Assembly (NCBI RefSeq): GCF_014839805.1
Contig: NC_051116.1
Location: forward strand, 3,701,556 to 3,765,555
Reading direction: 5' to 3'
Source of the DNA: Manduca sexta
Taxonomy: Eukaryota > Arthropoda > Insecta > Lepidoptera > Sphingidae
DNA length: 64,000 bases
Below are positions 23,430 to 33,929 of this stretch, piece by piece. The notes beneath the pieces were generated by a model. That model saw only the letters and a list, made by a program, of their open reading frames with translations. It was not told the origin of the DNA and made no database searches. The position numbers were made by a program, and so were the translations under genes. Positions within the stretch are counted from its first letter, which is position 1. Each line of letters begins with the position of its first letter.

Positions 23430-24365
23430 AACCTAGTAGGTAACAATGTGACCCTTTATAGTACTTATTACGTCCTCACAGGAACGCCAACTAGAAAAAA
23501 AACTATAAAACCTCACAATATCCTTTTACCATTCCACAAACGAAATCCTTAACCAAATTCAATGAAAAACCATACTAATCCTAAGGGTGAGAAAACAAAC
23601 TCCAAAATTCCCAGATAAGGCCCATTCGACGATTTAACAGCTCGTCATCAACAACCCTTCATATAAAAGGCTCGTTGCTTTATTACTTTCCTGCGTATTA
23701 CGACTCGCGTAATGACGCGTGCCAACCCTGGAACGATTTCAGACAAACAACGCTCTTATTGTCACCGGATTATGGTTGATAATCGTATGGGCTAGAAATG
23801 ATATGTTACATGCATCATACTTATTAAATTGAGCGTATAATTAGGATCTAGGGTTGTCGCTGAGCTCGTATTATGGAATTAAGTGGTTGGAATGTCCGAG
23901 CTATCGAGTTTTCGATGATGTAGACATTTATTGATGTTCAAGTAAGATCTTCTTGTAGACAATTGTCTACAGTATTAATGGGCTTTACTATTGTTCCACA
24001 GGAAAAGTTCTTTAGTAAGTAATTATTCGTTCCTCCTTCCCAAACAATGTTTTTATAGGTCGACTCCTTCGTAGTTTTTCTAGTGTTGAAATAATAGTTT
24101 GTGGAGTTTCACTTGTTATTACCTAGTTATCTTGTAAAATTATCCGTAGAAGTCTAGTTTACACTAATCTTAAAAAGAGGAAAAGTTTGTTTGTAAGAGT
24201 TCTCTGAAACTACTGAACTGACTATTAAATTCTTTGATTAACATAAAACTACATTATTAATCACTAGTTGTGGCACGCGGTTTCTCTTGCGTGAAAAGCG
24301 TTTCCCGCTTCAAAAGTCCTTATTAACCATGGTTGCAAATTATAAGGTTACAAAGTAGCCTAGAC
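23430..24365. other. Gap with a TATA-box-like motif
   Basis: No gene identified. A strong TATAAAAGG sits at about 23,662-23,670 in a GC-richer patch (about 23,600-23,800) that has CGTATTACGACTCGCGTAAT. A promoter is possible, but no transcript or coding start is visible downstream. Confidence 0.25.
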
Positions 24366-24370
24366 GGAGC

Positions 24371-24512
24371 GTAGGCAGGCCTCCTAAGAGATGGACCGAT
24401 GACCTGGTGAGGGTCGCCGGAGTCCGATGGATGAGGGCGGCCCAGAACCGGTCCCGCTCAATTGGGGAGGCCTATGTCCAGCAGTGAACGATTCCCGGCT
24501 GAAATGATCATG
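24371..24512 (+). pseudogene. LINE ORF2 C-terminus and 3' end fragment (RTE-like)
   Basis: One frame reads GRPPKRWTDDLVRVAGVRWM, then RAAQNRSRSIGEAYVQQ and a stop. The RWTDD-VAG-W-R-AQ pattern is the C-terminal tail of insect endonuclease-reverse transcriptase LINEs of RTE type. After the stop the 3' end reads GGCTGAAATGATCATGATGA. The rest of the element is missing, so this is a 5'-truncated insertion or a remnant. Confidence 0.65.
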
Positions 24513-24865
24513 ATGAAAGTTGCCTATAAGTAAGTCAAGCACAAGGTCTACCTGCTTGATAAAATTTTATCAAAATTCGATGAGTTGTTCCTACGTTTAC
24601 CTCTAACAAATATTCAAATACTTTTCCATTCATAATATTAGCAAGATAAGAAATAAGATTTTGCGAGAGGTTAACGCGAGCAGAGTCGGGATTAAAGCTT
24701 ATATTGCCAACGATAGATGCTTTTATGAGATGATAACAATAACTAAGGAAATAAACCTTCATAGCTCAATAACATTTTATCGAATTCTTTCTGCTATACC
24801 GCGGGATCGACTCAAATAGAAATGTTATATTCTTATTTCACATTCAAATACGACTCACAGATATC

Positions 24866-24955
24866 GCTAGTTGGTTTAGTGGTAGTGTATTTAAGCTGTT
24901 GACTGGAAGGTTCTAGGTTTGATTCCCAGTTCAATCACTAAGGTTTTTCCGCCAC
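24866..24955 (+). repeat. tRNA-like SINE head
   Basis: The A-box-like TGGTTTAGTGGTAGTGT and a B box inside AGGTTTGATTCCCAG are spaced as in a tRNA. No body of family A or E follows clearly, and no CCA-like acceptor pairing is evident. It is a SINE head or a tRNA relic rather than a working tRNA. Confidence 0.4.
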
Positions 24956-25533
24956 GATGTTTCCTACAAAAAGGATTGACGTCAAAGAAGCTGAGGGGTC
25001 GTAAAAATATTTTTATCCAGTGAAAAACTATATTAAGATTGAAGTGGTATAAGGTTGACAATCGCTTAATCAGTCTTTTGTTTCTTTTTTATTCTTACCC
25101 TCATATTCACAAATATTATGAACACTTACAGTATGCCCAAACGCATAGTGTCGGTAATTTCATTGTTTTCTTTGACATTGTTTAGCTTTGTTTATCTGAC
25201 AACCAATTTTAATAAAGTTGTATTTCAATATTAGCCAATCACAGTGCCTCAATATTTATTAACTGCAAAGGCTATCGTACTGAAAGCAATGAGAAACAGA
25301 CTTATTATCACACCATTGTTCCGATTAGGTAAATGACGTTTGTGAATACGAGCCCTAAATGATTTGACGTAAGGGCGTAAATGACAAATCAGTATTTCAT
25401 TATAAATTATTTATAGCTACGTCCTGCTAACTCCTCGTGTTATAGCCTCTTCCCAATTTTAAATTCTGAATGTACTTTTTTGAGATAAAAAGTAGCATAC
25501 ACACAGGTTAGGCTTATTTATCAACCCTTAGGA

Positions 25534-25815
25534 GTGATAGCTTAGTTGGGAATCAAACAGTTTGCTGAGCCAACGGCAACAAGTTTAAAACCCAAGGCAC
25601 ACACGAAGAGCATTCAATGTTACGTGTGTATTTTTTTTTTTATATTGGCTCGATTTAACGGTAAAGGAAAACATCGTGAAGAAACCTGAAAATTTTCTAT
25701 AATAATTTGAATATGTGAAGTCTGCCAAACTGCAGTACGCCAGTGTGATGGACTAAAGCCTAAAACCTTCTCAGATGGTGAGAAGTATATAATACAGGAG
25801 TGGTATTATTATTAG
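25534..25815 (+). repeat. SINE family A, copy 5 (diverged, complete)
   Basis: The head has GTGATAGCTTAGTTGGG (A box) and AGTTTAAAACCC (degraded B box). The body has GTAAAGGAAAACATCGTGAA, the GTCTGCCAA and TGTGATGGACTAAAGCC blocks, and the tail ends GTATATAATACAGGAGTGGT followed by ATTATTATTA. It is the oldest-looking full copy of the family in the window. Confidence 0.65.
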
Positions 25816-26709
25816 TTCTGTGTGCCAAATCCCATAATCTGTTCAAAGGGTTTTGCGTTTACTTCTAACTTTACAAACATACTATGCCATTTTCAGGCAA
25901 TTTAAAACTGGTGAATTCATCTGTTATCCGGTAAATTTCAAGCTAATATCACAAACTTTTTAGTCAAATAGTTAACCGTGCACACTCAAAGCATTTGGAA
26001 AATCATTGGAATTTTTCATCTGTTTGACAAAAAACATGTCATGTGATGTTTGACAAAAATTCTGACGACATACAGTGTAAAAAATTCAATAAAAATTAAT
26101 AGTTTCGCGCTCGTGGTGTCCGCGTTCGGAATTCGCTGCTAGGAAATATGTAAACTAAATATTTGAACTATGGAACCTTTTCATTGGATTTATACGTTCC
26201 TATTTGTATACAATTATGGACGAGGTAGTTGCTCGCCTGATCGTAAGGGATACGACTGGATAGTATACCCGAATTTGAATTACGAAGTATTTCTAGACTA
26301 CACTTTCTCGGTGGGATATTCGATTTTCGCATGTCATTAAAATTGAATTATTTTAACCGACTTCAAAAAAGGAGGAGGTTATCAATTCGACCTGAATGTT
26401 ATTTTCTTTTTAATTTGTCAAATTATATTATTTCAAAACATGAATATAATAAAAAAACCATAAAATATTGATTTAACGGCGAAGGAAATTGTCATATCAT
26501 GTATTCATTTAAATTATAAATAAATATTGTCATAGATATGCCAATAGATGGTGTTGAATAAAACTATAAATAATTGAAAGGCGATGTCAAGATTCGCTTA
26601 CCAATATACTTAAGTTTTTAAATTCAAAAAAATAAATCTCTTTCTCACCGATATGTAAGTTTTATTTTAATACATTGCTGGATATTTTGGGGACGTTGAA
26701 CATCATGAC

Positions 26710-26820
26710 TAAACCTACATACCTGAGAATTCTCCATAAGAATTTCTAAGTTTTGTGTTATCTGCCAATTTACTACAGGCCCATGTCTAGCAGAAGTATA
26801 TACAAGCTGGTGTTATTCCA
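26710..26820 (+). repeat. SINE family A fragment (strongly diverged)
   Basis: Order of blocks fits family A: ACATACCTGAGAATTCTCCA, AAGAATTTCTAAG, ATCTGCCAATTTACTACAGG, then CCCATGTCTAGCAGAAGTAT. Several deletions. Confidence 0.45.
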
Positions 26821-27195
26821 CAACAGTTTCTAAGGATTATAAGTAGATAATTGCGTTTCCGCAAATTGTTTGTCATGCGAAGTGATGCGGAACGGATATA
26901 ATAAACCAGCCCGAGCTGGTTACTTCGGTGTGTACCTTGTTTTTATTATAAATTTTATTCTTCATTTAAAATATTCATAGTTATATAAGTAATTTTAATA
27001 ATTGTTTAGAAATAATAATAATTATGCTTTGTTTTGATGTATCATAAGTACAACTTTATTCGCCTACGTGATAAATAAAATATTTTATTTTATTTATTTA
27101 TCGCCACCGTCTGATCCAACAGTAAGAGTCAAGACAAGTAATGTATAATGTTCAGTTTGCTAAACAGTTTCTAAGGATTATAAGTAGATAATTGT

Positions 27196-27320
27196 AAATT
27201 TTGTGAAAATGTTTACATGTTTGTTTGAAGTAAAGGAAAAAACAACTGAACCGATTTGTTAGAAATTTCGCACACAGATAGCCGGTGATTGAGTCCCATG
27301 GGATAAACTTTTGTAGTTAG
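27196..27320 (+). repeat. Interspersed repeat family D, copy 2 (partial)
   Basis: TGTGAAAATGTTTACATG, TTTGAAGTAAAGG and ACAACTGAACCGATTTG match the start of the family as seen at 63,690. It ends where a family A fragment begins. Confidence 0.5.
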
Positions 27321-27400
27321 GATGGTGGACTAAAGCTTAATCCCTCTCAGCAGTGGAAAAGGCTCGTGCCCTGAAGTAGGATAGTATATAATACATTATA
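27321..27400 (+). repeat. SINE family A tail fragment
   Basis: GGTGGACTAAAGCTTAATCC, CTCTCAGCAGTGGAAAAGGC, CGTGCCCTGAAGTAGG and AGTATATAATAC correspond to the last 80 bp of family A. Confidence 0.65.
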
Positions 27401-27940
27401 TCATATACGTATAGGTTAGAAATAATAACAATTGTGCTTTGCTTGATGACGTATCAGTAACATACACCTTTGTTGGCCGTACGGTTGATAAATTTGAGAT
27501 ATTTTAATCTAGTGGCTGTCAGATAAACAAAGCTGAGAAACTTGTTATCACAGCAATGCTCCGTCCTTAGACAATTAACGTCTATGAATAAGGGAGAACG
27601 TCGACAACAATGCTCAATAGCCTTATTTACATTATTGTCAAGCGAAACCGCAATCCCGTACTAGTCATTCCCGAAGCAAGCTGCGCAAACAGTACATCAT
27701 TTCTTTTAACTCGTGATGTTGACTCAGATGGACGCGAGAGATCGCATCCGTTCCGCATCACTTCTTATATCATAAACAACTTGCAGATAAATTCAATAAT
27801 TTTGAATATATTGTAACCTTTAAGATTTTACTTAGTTTTATCAATAAGTATATCCTAGTAGATCGTACATATATATTCAATTGCGCTAAGAAACTTCCTA
27901 TCCCTAAAAACACAACTGTATGAAACACTCTATATAGTAT

Positions 27941-28246
27941 AATAATACCAGCCCTGTATTATATACTTGCCCACTGCTGAGCTCGGGCCTCCTCTACTAC
28001 TGAGAGGGATTAGGTCTTAGTCCACCACGCTGGCCTAGTGCGGATTGATGGACTTCATACCCCTCAAAATTCTTATAGGGAACTTCTAAGGTATGCAGAT
28101 TTCATCACGATGTTTTCTTTCACCGTTCAAACAAGCGATGAATCACAAAGAATGCACATAATTTTCAGTAATTTCAAATGTACCCTTAGGATTTGAACTG
28201 CGGACATTTGTCTCGGCAGTCCGTACCAAACTATGCTATCCCCACT
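27941..28246 (-). repeat. SINE family A, copy 7, near complete
   Basis: The minus strand reads a degraded tRNA-like head (GATAGCATAGTTTGG; CAGTTCAAATCC), the usual body with a GAAAACATCGTGATGAAATC block, and the tail AATACAGGGCTGGTATTATT. The A box has two changes from the better copies. Confidence 0.7.
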
Positions 28247-28615
28247 TTTTAAACAGAAAACAAACATTCTATTTATACTTAAATTTGATTTTTTATTAAA
28301 AGCATTGACTTGAGCAACCTTTTTTAAAGTCGGTTAAATACGTAGCAGCATGTTATAGATAAAAAGCCAACACTAAAATGAATAGGATTCTGAATTGAAG
28401 TGAGAGAGGAAGTTAAAGGGTCTATACACAAACCCTAAAAGCTCTCAATACATTATTGAAGGTTTAGAACTTTTAAAATTTTCTCAGATATTTTCATTGT
28501 AAAAAGTTCAGTTATTTTTGTTTTACAGTATATATTACAGACATTTTATAATGGAGAGTTAATTTATAATAATATTATGTTGGTAACGGATTTTGTTTTT
28601 ACTGAACATAACATA

Positions 28616-28872
28616 AATTACTACTTCGATGGTGTAGGTGGATTGCAGGTGTGGTATGTCACCGGTCTGAGGTCCAGGGTTCGAATTCCAGTTTGGGAAA
28701 AGTGATCTAGACTTTTTCTGCTCTATCAGTCCAGAGTCTGGAATTTGTACCTGATACGGCGATAGACTCGCCCCTATCACATCATGGGACAGAACACAGG
28801 CGAAAAGTAGAAGGTTACCAAGGTTACACATCTGTCTACCCCGTAGGGGATACAGGCGTGAAGTTTGTTTTT
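28616..28872 (+). repeat. tRNA-derived SINE, family E, near complete
   Basis: The head has TCGATGGTGTAGGTGGATTG and a B box GGGTTCGAATTCC. The body has GATACGGCGATAGACTCGCC, ATCACATCATGGGACAGAAC, and CCCGTAGGGGATACAGGCG. The minus-strand frame 28,559-28,831 is only the inverse of this SINE. Confidence 0.75.
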
Positions 28873-29274
28873 ATTTTGTTTATTAACATACGATATACAG
28901 GGTGTATTAGTAATGTGGAATCATCGGTAAAGTCTGACCAGTAGAATAAAAAACCCGGTTGCAGATAAATATGGCACTAAATTCTTATATTAACAACGTT
29001 AACTTTGAAATGAACAATGTGGCGCCCCCCAAGCAGGTCCTGTATTTTCCTGGTCAAGCTATAAATAGATAACCTGTCCGTATATATCAATTTAACCACA
29101 TTATAGCATAGTTGGTTATTTATTGACAAAACTAAAACTAAACTGCTCTAGTCAAACTGTTAAGTCTAGGAATTTGCAATTTATGTCAAATAGGAGTAAT
29201 AGTGGGTCTTGAGATACAAGTTTGGAATCGAGGCTTTATTTAATCTTACTAATATAATCTTATTGATATAACAA
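28873..29274. other. Gap; possible left end of a mariner-like element
   Basis: TATACAGGGTGTATTAG at about 28,896 and the inverse-type CAACACTCTGTATA at about 29,631-29,644 could be weak terminal inverted repeats. Only about eight bases match, so no element is claimed. No gene seen. Confidence 0.2.
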
Positions 29275-29480
29275 ATACGAACATTTATTAGAAGTTAACG
29301 CAGTAACAATTGAATGGATTTGGTTAAATATTTGCAAGTCGGTAGATTATGCCCTGGATTAACCAATAAGCTACTTTTTATTCCGGTATTTGCTCTATGG
29401 GAAATAATGGAATTTTTTATCAAAATTTAAAAATAGATAGTCCTGGCGTTGTACCATATTTAAGATATTTGTAGCGTTAA
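29275..29480 (+). repeat. Interspersed repeat family D, copy 3
   Basis: ACATTTATTAGAAGTTAACG, ATTGAATGGATTTGG, CCTGGATTAACCAATAAGC and TACTTTTTATTCCGG follow the family order, ending at CTGGCGTTGTACC. More diverged than the copy at 63,690. Confidence 0.5.
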
Positions 29481-30022
29481 AGGCTTTCACGCAAGTAAAG
29501 CCGAGAGCAACATCTAATTTGAAATATATTATGTGAAATTTAAAATAACGAAAAACATGAAAAATATGTGTGTCATATGAATTTAAAAGAGTTTAATAAA
29601 TAATATCGGCACCGTGACATTAAGATAGTGCAACACTCTGTATATGTTCGTAGATTTTATTTCCGTTGGTAGGGTATACGAGCAAAACAATAAAGCTCTA
29701 GTTTAGGTCTTCGGGCCAATAACAATTTCTGGGAATATTTTTATTCGAAAAATATTCCTGAGTTACCTGATATTACAATTTGTTCCGAATATGTCCAAAA
29801 TGTTCGCTCTCTCCCTTTGTAGTCCGGAAATAATATTTTGACGCACTAGCTGTATGGTCATTGTTTTGTCTACAAGGAATACTATAAACCAAGTTGCTCT
29901 TACCTATTTATGTTTATTATTACTAACTATGTATTATTCTTTTTGTTTTTAAATCTCATATTTTAACTAATTTATACATATCCTTAAAAAAAGCAATGAA
30001 TATAAAACTATAAAAAAATTAA

Positions 30023-30166
30023 TCACCCTCCGATGGCCAGACCCAAGTCACTGGTGAGTAGAACAAAATGAAGAAACTCATCCCAATAAGTTCCGTGTTT
30101 AGCAATACTGGCTTCTGCATCTCTCTCTTGACTCGACAGCCATTTGAGAGCTTCTGGACTAGTCAT
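30023..30166 (-). CDS. Possible terminal exon of an unidentified host gene
   Basis: On the minus strand an open frame runs from 30,166 to a TGA at 30,023-30,025. It reads MTSPEALKWLSSQERDAEAS, then IAKHGTYWDEFLHFVLL, ending in TSDLGLAIGG. Composition is protein-like (amphipathic, with charged and aromatic residues) and unlike the AT-driven frames elsewhere. A possible acceptor AG lies at 30,160-30,159, so the true exon may start at 30,158. An AATAAA occurs on the same strand about 105 bp past the stop (29,913-29,918). I recognise no family. It might be a last exon, or a fragment of an unrecognised repeat ORF. No matching upstream exon was found. Confidence 0.3.
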   Translation of the reverse strand: MTSPEALKWLSSQERDAEASIAKHGTYWDEFLHFVLLTSDLGLAIGG

Positions 30167-30334
30167 TGACAGAAATGATAATCAAGACAATAATTTTAAA
30201 GTCCACATCCCACATATGAGTAACGTCATGTGTCAAGTATAATATTTAGATGTTTATCATGTTTGTAATATTATAAATTTAAAGAGTTTGTGGAAATGTA
30301 TGTAAGAAGTAAATACGGAAATAATTAAGCGAAT

Positions 30335-30440
30335 TTTATAAGGTTCGGTAGGCTTAGCTGTGCCTCTGGCATTGCAAAGTCCATGGGCGATGGATGCTGC
30401 TTATCATCAAGCAGACTGCTTGTTCATTTGCCAACTAAGG
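30335..30440. repeat. Probable dispersed repeat fragment
   Basis: The block with TAGGCTTAGCTGTGCCTCTG, GGCATTGCAAAGTCCATGGG and CATCAAGCAGACTGCTTGTT has the look of a lepidopteran dispersed repeat (recollection, not verified). No second copy was found in this window. Confidence 0.3.
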
Positions 30441-30917
30441 CAATTAAAAAACACAGATTAAATTCTTAAATAAAATATAGACTATTAATACTTCCAATAA
30501 GCACTCTGGTATTTTAATTCCGCGAATTTTCACTCCGGCAAAACCGCTATATTCACCTAACTCATAAAAATAATTAGAAAAGTATACACAATGCATGTAA
30601 TTCAGTAATAATAAAGTACAAAATTCTAAAAACATAAAAAGGGGTATATTCTTTTTCTGCCACATTTTAAATGTTGTTACAACATTAACGAGCGTGTTAT
30701 CCTAACTGCCTTTGGTTATTATTTCTGACCCAGCGTATTATATTGTGGGATATTTTTTTTACTTATAATAACATGTGTGAGGGCATTTGTAACAACATTG
30801 CGAAATAGGACGTTACGGGAATTGATTCTATAAATTAGTTTCGGGGTAGTTTGAAGGATAGAGTATGTGTTTCAGTTGGTAATAGATGATAACCATATTA
30901 ATCAGCGACTATAAACA

Positions 30918-31161
30918 TCTATATATATAAAAATGAATCCCTATTTCCCTTGGTCACGCCATCACGCGTGAACGGCTGGTCCGATTTCACAAATTTTTTG
31001 TTGCGTTTGTTATTTATTGTCATGAGAAGGATCTCATGAAAGAAAAAAATAACGAAGTTGAGCGGAATGTTAGAAAATTTAAGAAAAGTTAATTTCAGCG
31101 ATTGACAGAATGCGCGCGTGCATACATAGTAAGACGGGACAAGGTCTGTCGGGTCAGCTAG
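30918..31161 (+). mobile_element. Short non-autonomous Helitron, copy 1
   Basis: Begins TCTATATATATAAAAATG and ends GGGTCAGCTAG, inserted between A (30,917) and T (31,162), as Helitrons do. About ten bases before the CTAG end lies a hairpin: GAC, loop GGGACAAG, GTC. The internal block CATCACGCGTGAACGGCTGG is shared with 41,387-41,658. It has no Rep/helicase and must be mobilised in trans. The minus-strand frame 30,919-31,239 across it is not a gene. Confidence 0.75.
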
Positions 31162-31165
31162 TATA

Positions 31166-31474
31166 TTATAATTATAATGTGTATGTTTCTTTTTGAATTG
31201 TAGCTGTTTTCGGAACAGGCTTGCTTTCCATCGCATCATGGGACGGATTAAATCTGCAAACGCTGAAACTTTTATAAATCCAAGAGGTGGATTTTATACC
31301 AATTTTATATTTTAAGATGTGACTTGCGGCTTCGTTTGACAGATCTATCTTGCAGTAAAAGTCCTGTTATCATATTTTATCTGAATGAAAAGAATTCAAT
31401 AATTAATCTAGGATATTGTTTTATCGCGCAAACTTCCGTATAAATACTTTATATATCTAATATATCTACTATAT
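31166..31474. other. Gap without a recognised gene
   Basis: AT-rich; nothing supported. Confidence 0.4.
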
Positions 31475-31815
31475 CTTTTTTATTGCTTTAAATGACGAGA
31501 CGAGTTTGCCGTTCGCCTGATGGTAAGCGATACGACCGCCCATAAACAGTAGGAACACCATCCAACGCCTTGAATTACAAAGTATTGTTTGATATTCCAC
31601 TGCGCTCGCTATCTTGAGACATGAGATGTTAAGTCTTATTATGTCCAGTAGTTACACTGGCTACAATGTTTATACTTCTATTAGGAAGATGCGTTTTGTG
31701 ATGTCAATGCCCCTACCTAGTGACTACACACTGCTGCTTGGCGGCAGAAATACACATTGCTGTGGTACCTACCCAGGCGGACTCTCACATATGAGAGACC
31801 TACCACCAGAAAATA
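31475..31815 (-). repeat. Interspersed repeat family B, copy 4, full length
   Basis: Runs from the T-rich end (TTTATTGCTTTAAATGACG) through GCCGTTCGCCTGATGGTAAG, CACTGCGCTCGCTATC, TGTCCAGTAGTTACACTGGC and CTTGGCGGCAGAAATAC to CACATATGAGAGACCTACCA. It serves as the reference copy. The frame 31,614-31,835 is part of it. Confidence 0.8.
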
Positions 31816-32317
31816 TCTACCAAACATTTACATAAGCAAGATTAAAACTATAAAATTTAACACAATGAAAACATATTCAAAGCGATTTCTGATCTAAAAA
31901 ATTTCTGATCACAAACGACACTGAATTAATTGTACATTTTGTCGACATTGGCAACACCGTTTGAATTTTGATGGTAACATTCATGTTGAAAGGTTTATTT
32001 TAATACGCTACGTTTTCATTTTTATTCATGTAACATTCAAACCAGTGTCAAGTTTCGTTATTCCTGTTTTTTTAATAGATTTCAATGGTTTTTTGACAAT
32101 GTAGAGCTTATTTTTATAGTATAACATGTAGAGATTATAATAAGAAATAGTTTATTAATACATTCTTACCGTACTGACAGATAAGGAACATTTTAAATCA
32201 ATGGGGCTAAAAGAGCAGAATATCGCTAAGTAGTTCATTATAATATTCTTGAGCTCTAAAAGAGGTTTCTGTAGCAATTCACGTTCTAAGTATTTAAATA
32301 TTACTGAACATGCTGCT

Positions 32318-32632
32318 CTCATATATAACAGTCCGCCTGGGTAGATAGGTAGGTGCCACAATGTCTATTTCTACCGCCAAGCAGCTGTATGTAGTCACTG
32401 TTGTGTTTCGGTTTCAACGACATTGTAGCCAGTGTAACTACTGGACATAACAAGACTTAACATGTCATGTCTCAGGATGGCGATCGCAATGGAATACCAA
32501 ACAACACTTTGAAATTGGTATTGACAAGGCTTTGGATGGTGTTTGTATTGTTTATGGGCAGTCGTATCGCTTACCATAAGGCGAACGACAAGCTCGTCTC
32601 CTCATTCAAAGCAATAAAAACAATACTATACC
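32318..32632 (+). repeat. Interspersed repeat family B, copy 5
   Basis: Opposite orientation to copy 4: CATATATAACAGTCCGCCTG to GCTCGTCTCCTCATTCAAAG and CAATAAAAAC. It carries a small insertion-like change (TTGGTATTGACAAGGC) in the middle. Frames on both strands are by-products. Confidence 0.75.
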
Positions 32633-32639
32633 TCCACAT

Positions 32640-33685
32640 ACCCCTGAGTGGAAAGGCACGATGCAAAATCTACCTCCTATAAAACGAGTAAAACAGAAGA
32701 CAGAGCAAACAGAATGTTAACAATCAATAGCAAATCTAAAACCAACAAAGAGCGAAAATTACAAATGTCCCCATTGTACGTCGAACAATAGACGCGGGTG
32801 AAAAACAAATTCCGACGCGTCCGAGTCGTCAATATTCTTGTTATACAAGAATATCTAAAAATATTTGGGCCTGTTTATGGTCTTGTTTGTGGATAAGTCG
32901 AATAAATTTATACAAAGTATTTATCTCCCTGCTTAATAGTTTTTTTTTATTTCACAAGCCGAATTTTTTTTTTGTTATCCATTGTTTGAACTATAAAGGA
33001 ACTTTAAAACTATATCTTAATATATATTAAATATGTCCATACTTACATTATACTTGCGAAAATAACTTTGTCTGTTACCCATTCACTGTTAAACCAATGA
33101 ACTTATTCTTTGAAATTTGTACGAAGATGATTTGAGACTCTGAAAACGACATAGGCTACTTTTAATCCCGGGAATATACATAGCAGGACTGGGAAAAACA
33201 TTTAAATATGGGCGGAACCGCGAGGAAAATGTAATAATCTAAAATTTCCATCAAAAACACAATGTCTAGCCGATACGGACCCAAAAAATTCAACAGACCA
33301 AATTCCCAAAATCAATTCATCCAAAACACAAGGGACTCGAAACGACAGCTGTCCAAATTACAAATTCAAAGGGAGTATGGAGTTCAGACAATGGCCATAA
33401 AAAAGGGAATCCGATGGCCGATATTTTGTGCAAATAATCGCCGTTTGTTGCTACCAATGAGATCTATCTGTTCAAGATTTATGTCTAGAAATCGTTCAAT
33501 TGTTGAACTAAGCTGTTTTACTGTACGTCTTGAAGTTTGGATTGGCAATGTATAAGCCAGTTGCAGACCAAGAACTAAGCTTAGTTTGTTAAGCTGAGAT
33601 AATAGATACATTTAGTTTACATACGGTCTGCATACAATTAAAAAATACGTCAGCTATGCAAGCTAAGTTATATTTAGCTTAGATT
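32640..33685. other. Gap; unique sequence with a 97-codon frame
   Basis: A frame at 33,262-33,555 starts MSSRYGPKKF and is rich in basic and Asn/Gln residues. No domain is recognised, and an overlapping antisense frame (33,384-33,611) is equally open, so it is probably chance. A family D/G-like TTTTAATCCCGGGAATATAC lies at about 33,158. Confidence 0.3.
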
Positions 33686-33687
33686 TT

Positions 33688-33925
33688 TTTATACGGGCAA
33701 GCTAAAATGAATTCACCGTATCTGATGGTAAGTGGAGCGGGTCCATTAGAATGTCGACTGACGCCGATTACCCCTTGGCAGTCGACACAATTATGTCGGC
33801 TTGTTGGAGTCGGATATACGGCTGATCCCGGAACGCGACACACTTACGTGGGCCACTACGGCGGGTCTTAACACCTTATGTTAAGGTGGTCGCTATCCGG
33901 CGAATATAAAATATACCACCAGCAT
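33688..33925 (-). repeat. Interspersed repeat family C, copy 5, full length
   Basis: From TTTTTTATACGGGCAAG to ATAAAATATACCACCAGCA with all family blocks, including GATCCCGGAACGCGACACAC and GGGCCACTACGGCGGG. The last block is the empty-site equivalent of the MITE insertion at 58,212. Confidence 0.8.
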
Positions 33926-33929
33926 TATT

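Larger units (their letters stand above)
26819..27505 (+). repeat. Diverged tandem duplication with later insertions
   Basis: AACAGTTTCTAAGGATTATA plus AGTAGATAATTG occurs at about 26,822 and again at about 27,165. A GCTTTG-TTGATG-TATCA block followed by TTGATAAAT or GTGATAAAT and ATATTTTA closes each unit (about 27,025-27,090 and 27,435-27,505). The second unit was enlarged by a family D copy and a family A fragment. Confidence 0.6.
26357..28334. mobile_element. Possible TTAA-flanked DNA transposon (composite, low confidence)
   Basis: TTAA at 26,353-26,356 is followed by CCGACTTCAAAAAAGG, and the inverse CCTTTTTTAAAGTCGG is followed by TTAA at 28,335-28,338. The inverted ends match at 15 of 16 bases. 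Between them lie several other repeats (family A SINEs, a D copy) and a diverged internal duplication. The CCGACTT-AAAAAAGG block may also occur as an independent dispersed repeat end, so these ends may not belong to one element. No transposase seen. Confidence 0.35.

Noticed and set aside
23662..23670. Core promoter at a TATAAAAGG
   Set aside because: No initiator, transcript or coding sequence can be tied to it, and AT-rich DNA yields such words often.
28896..29648. mariner-like element with ACAGGGTGT ends
   Set aside because: Only about eight terminal bases can be paired and the interior contains an unrelated family D repeat, so chance is not excluded.
33262..33555. 97-codon basic open frame as a gene
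   Set aside because: The opposite strand is also open (33,384-33,611), no domain is seen, and there are no convincing splice sites.
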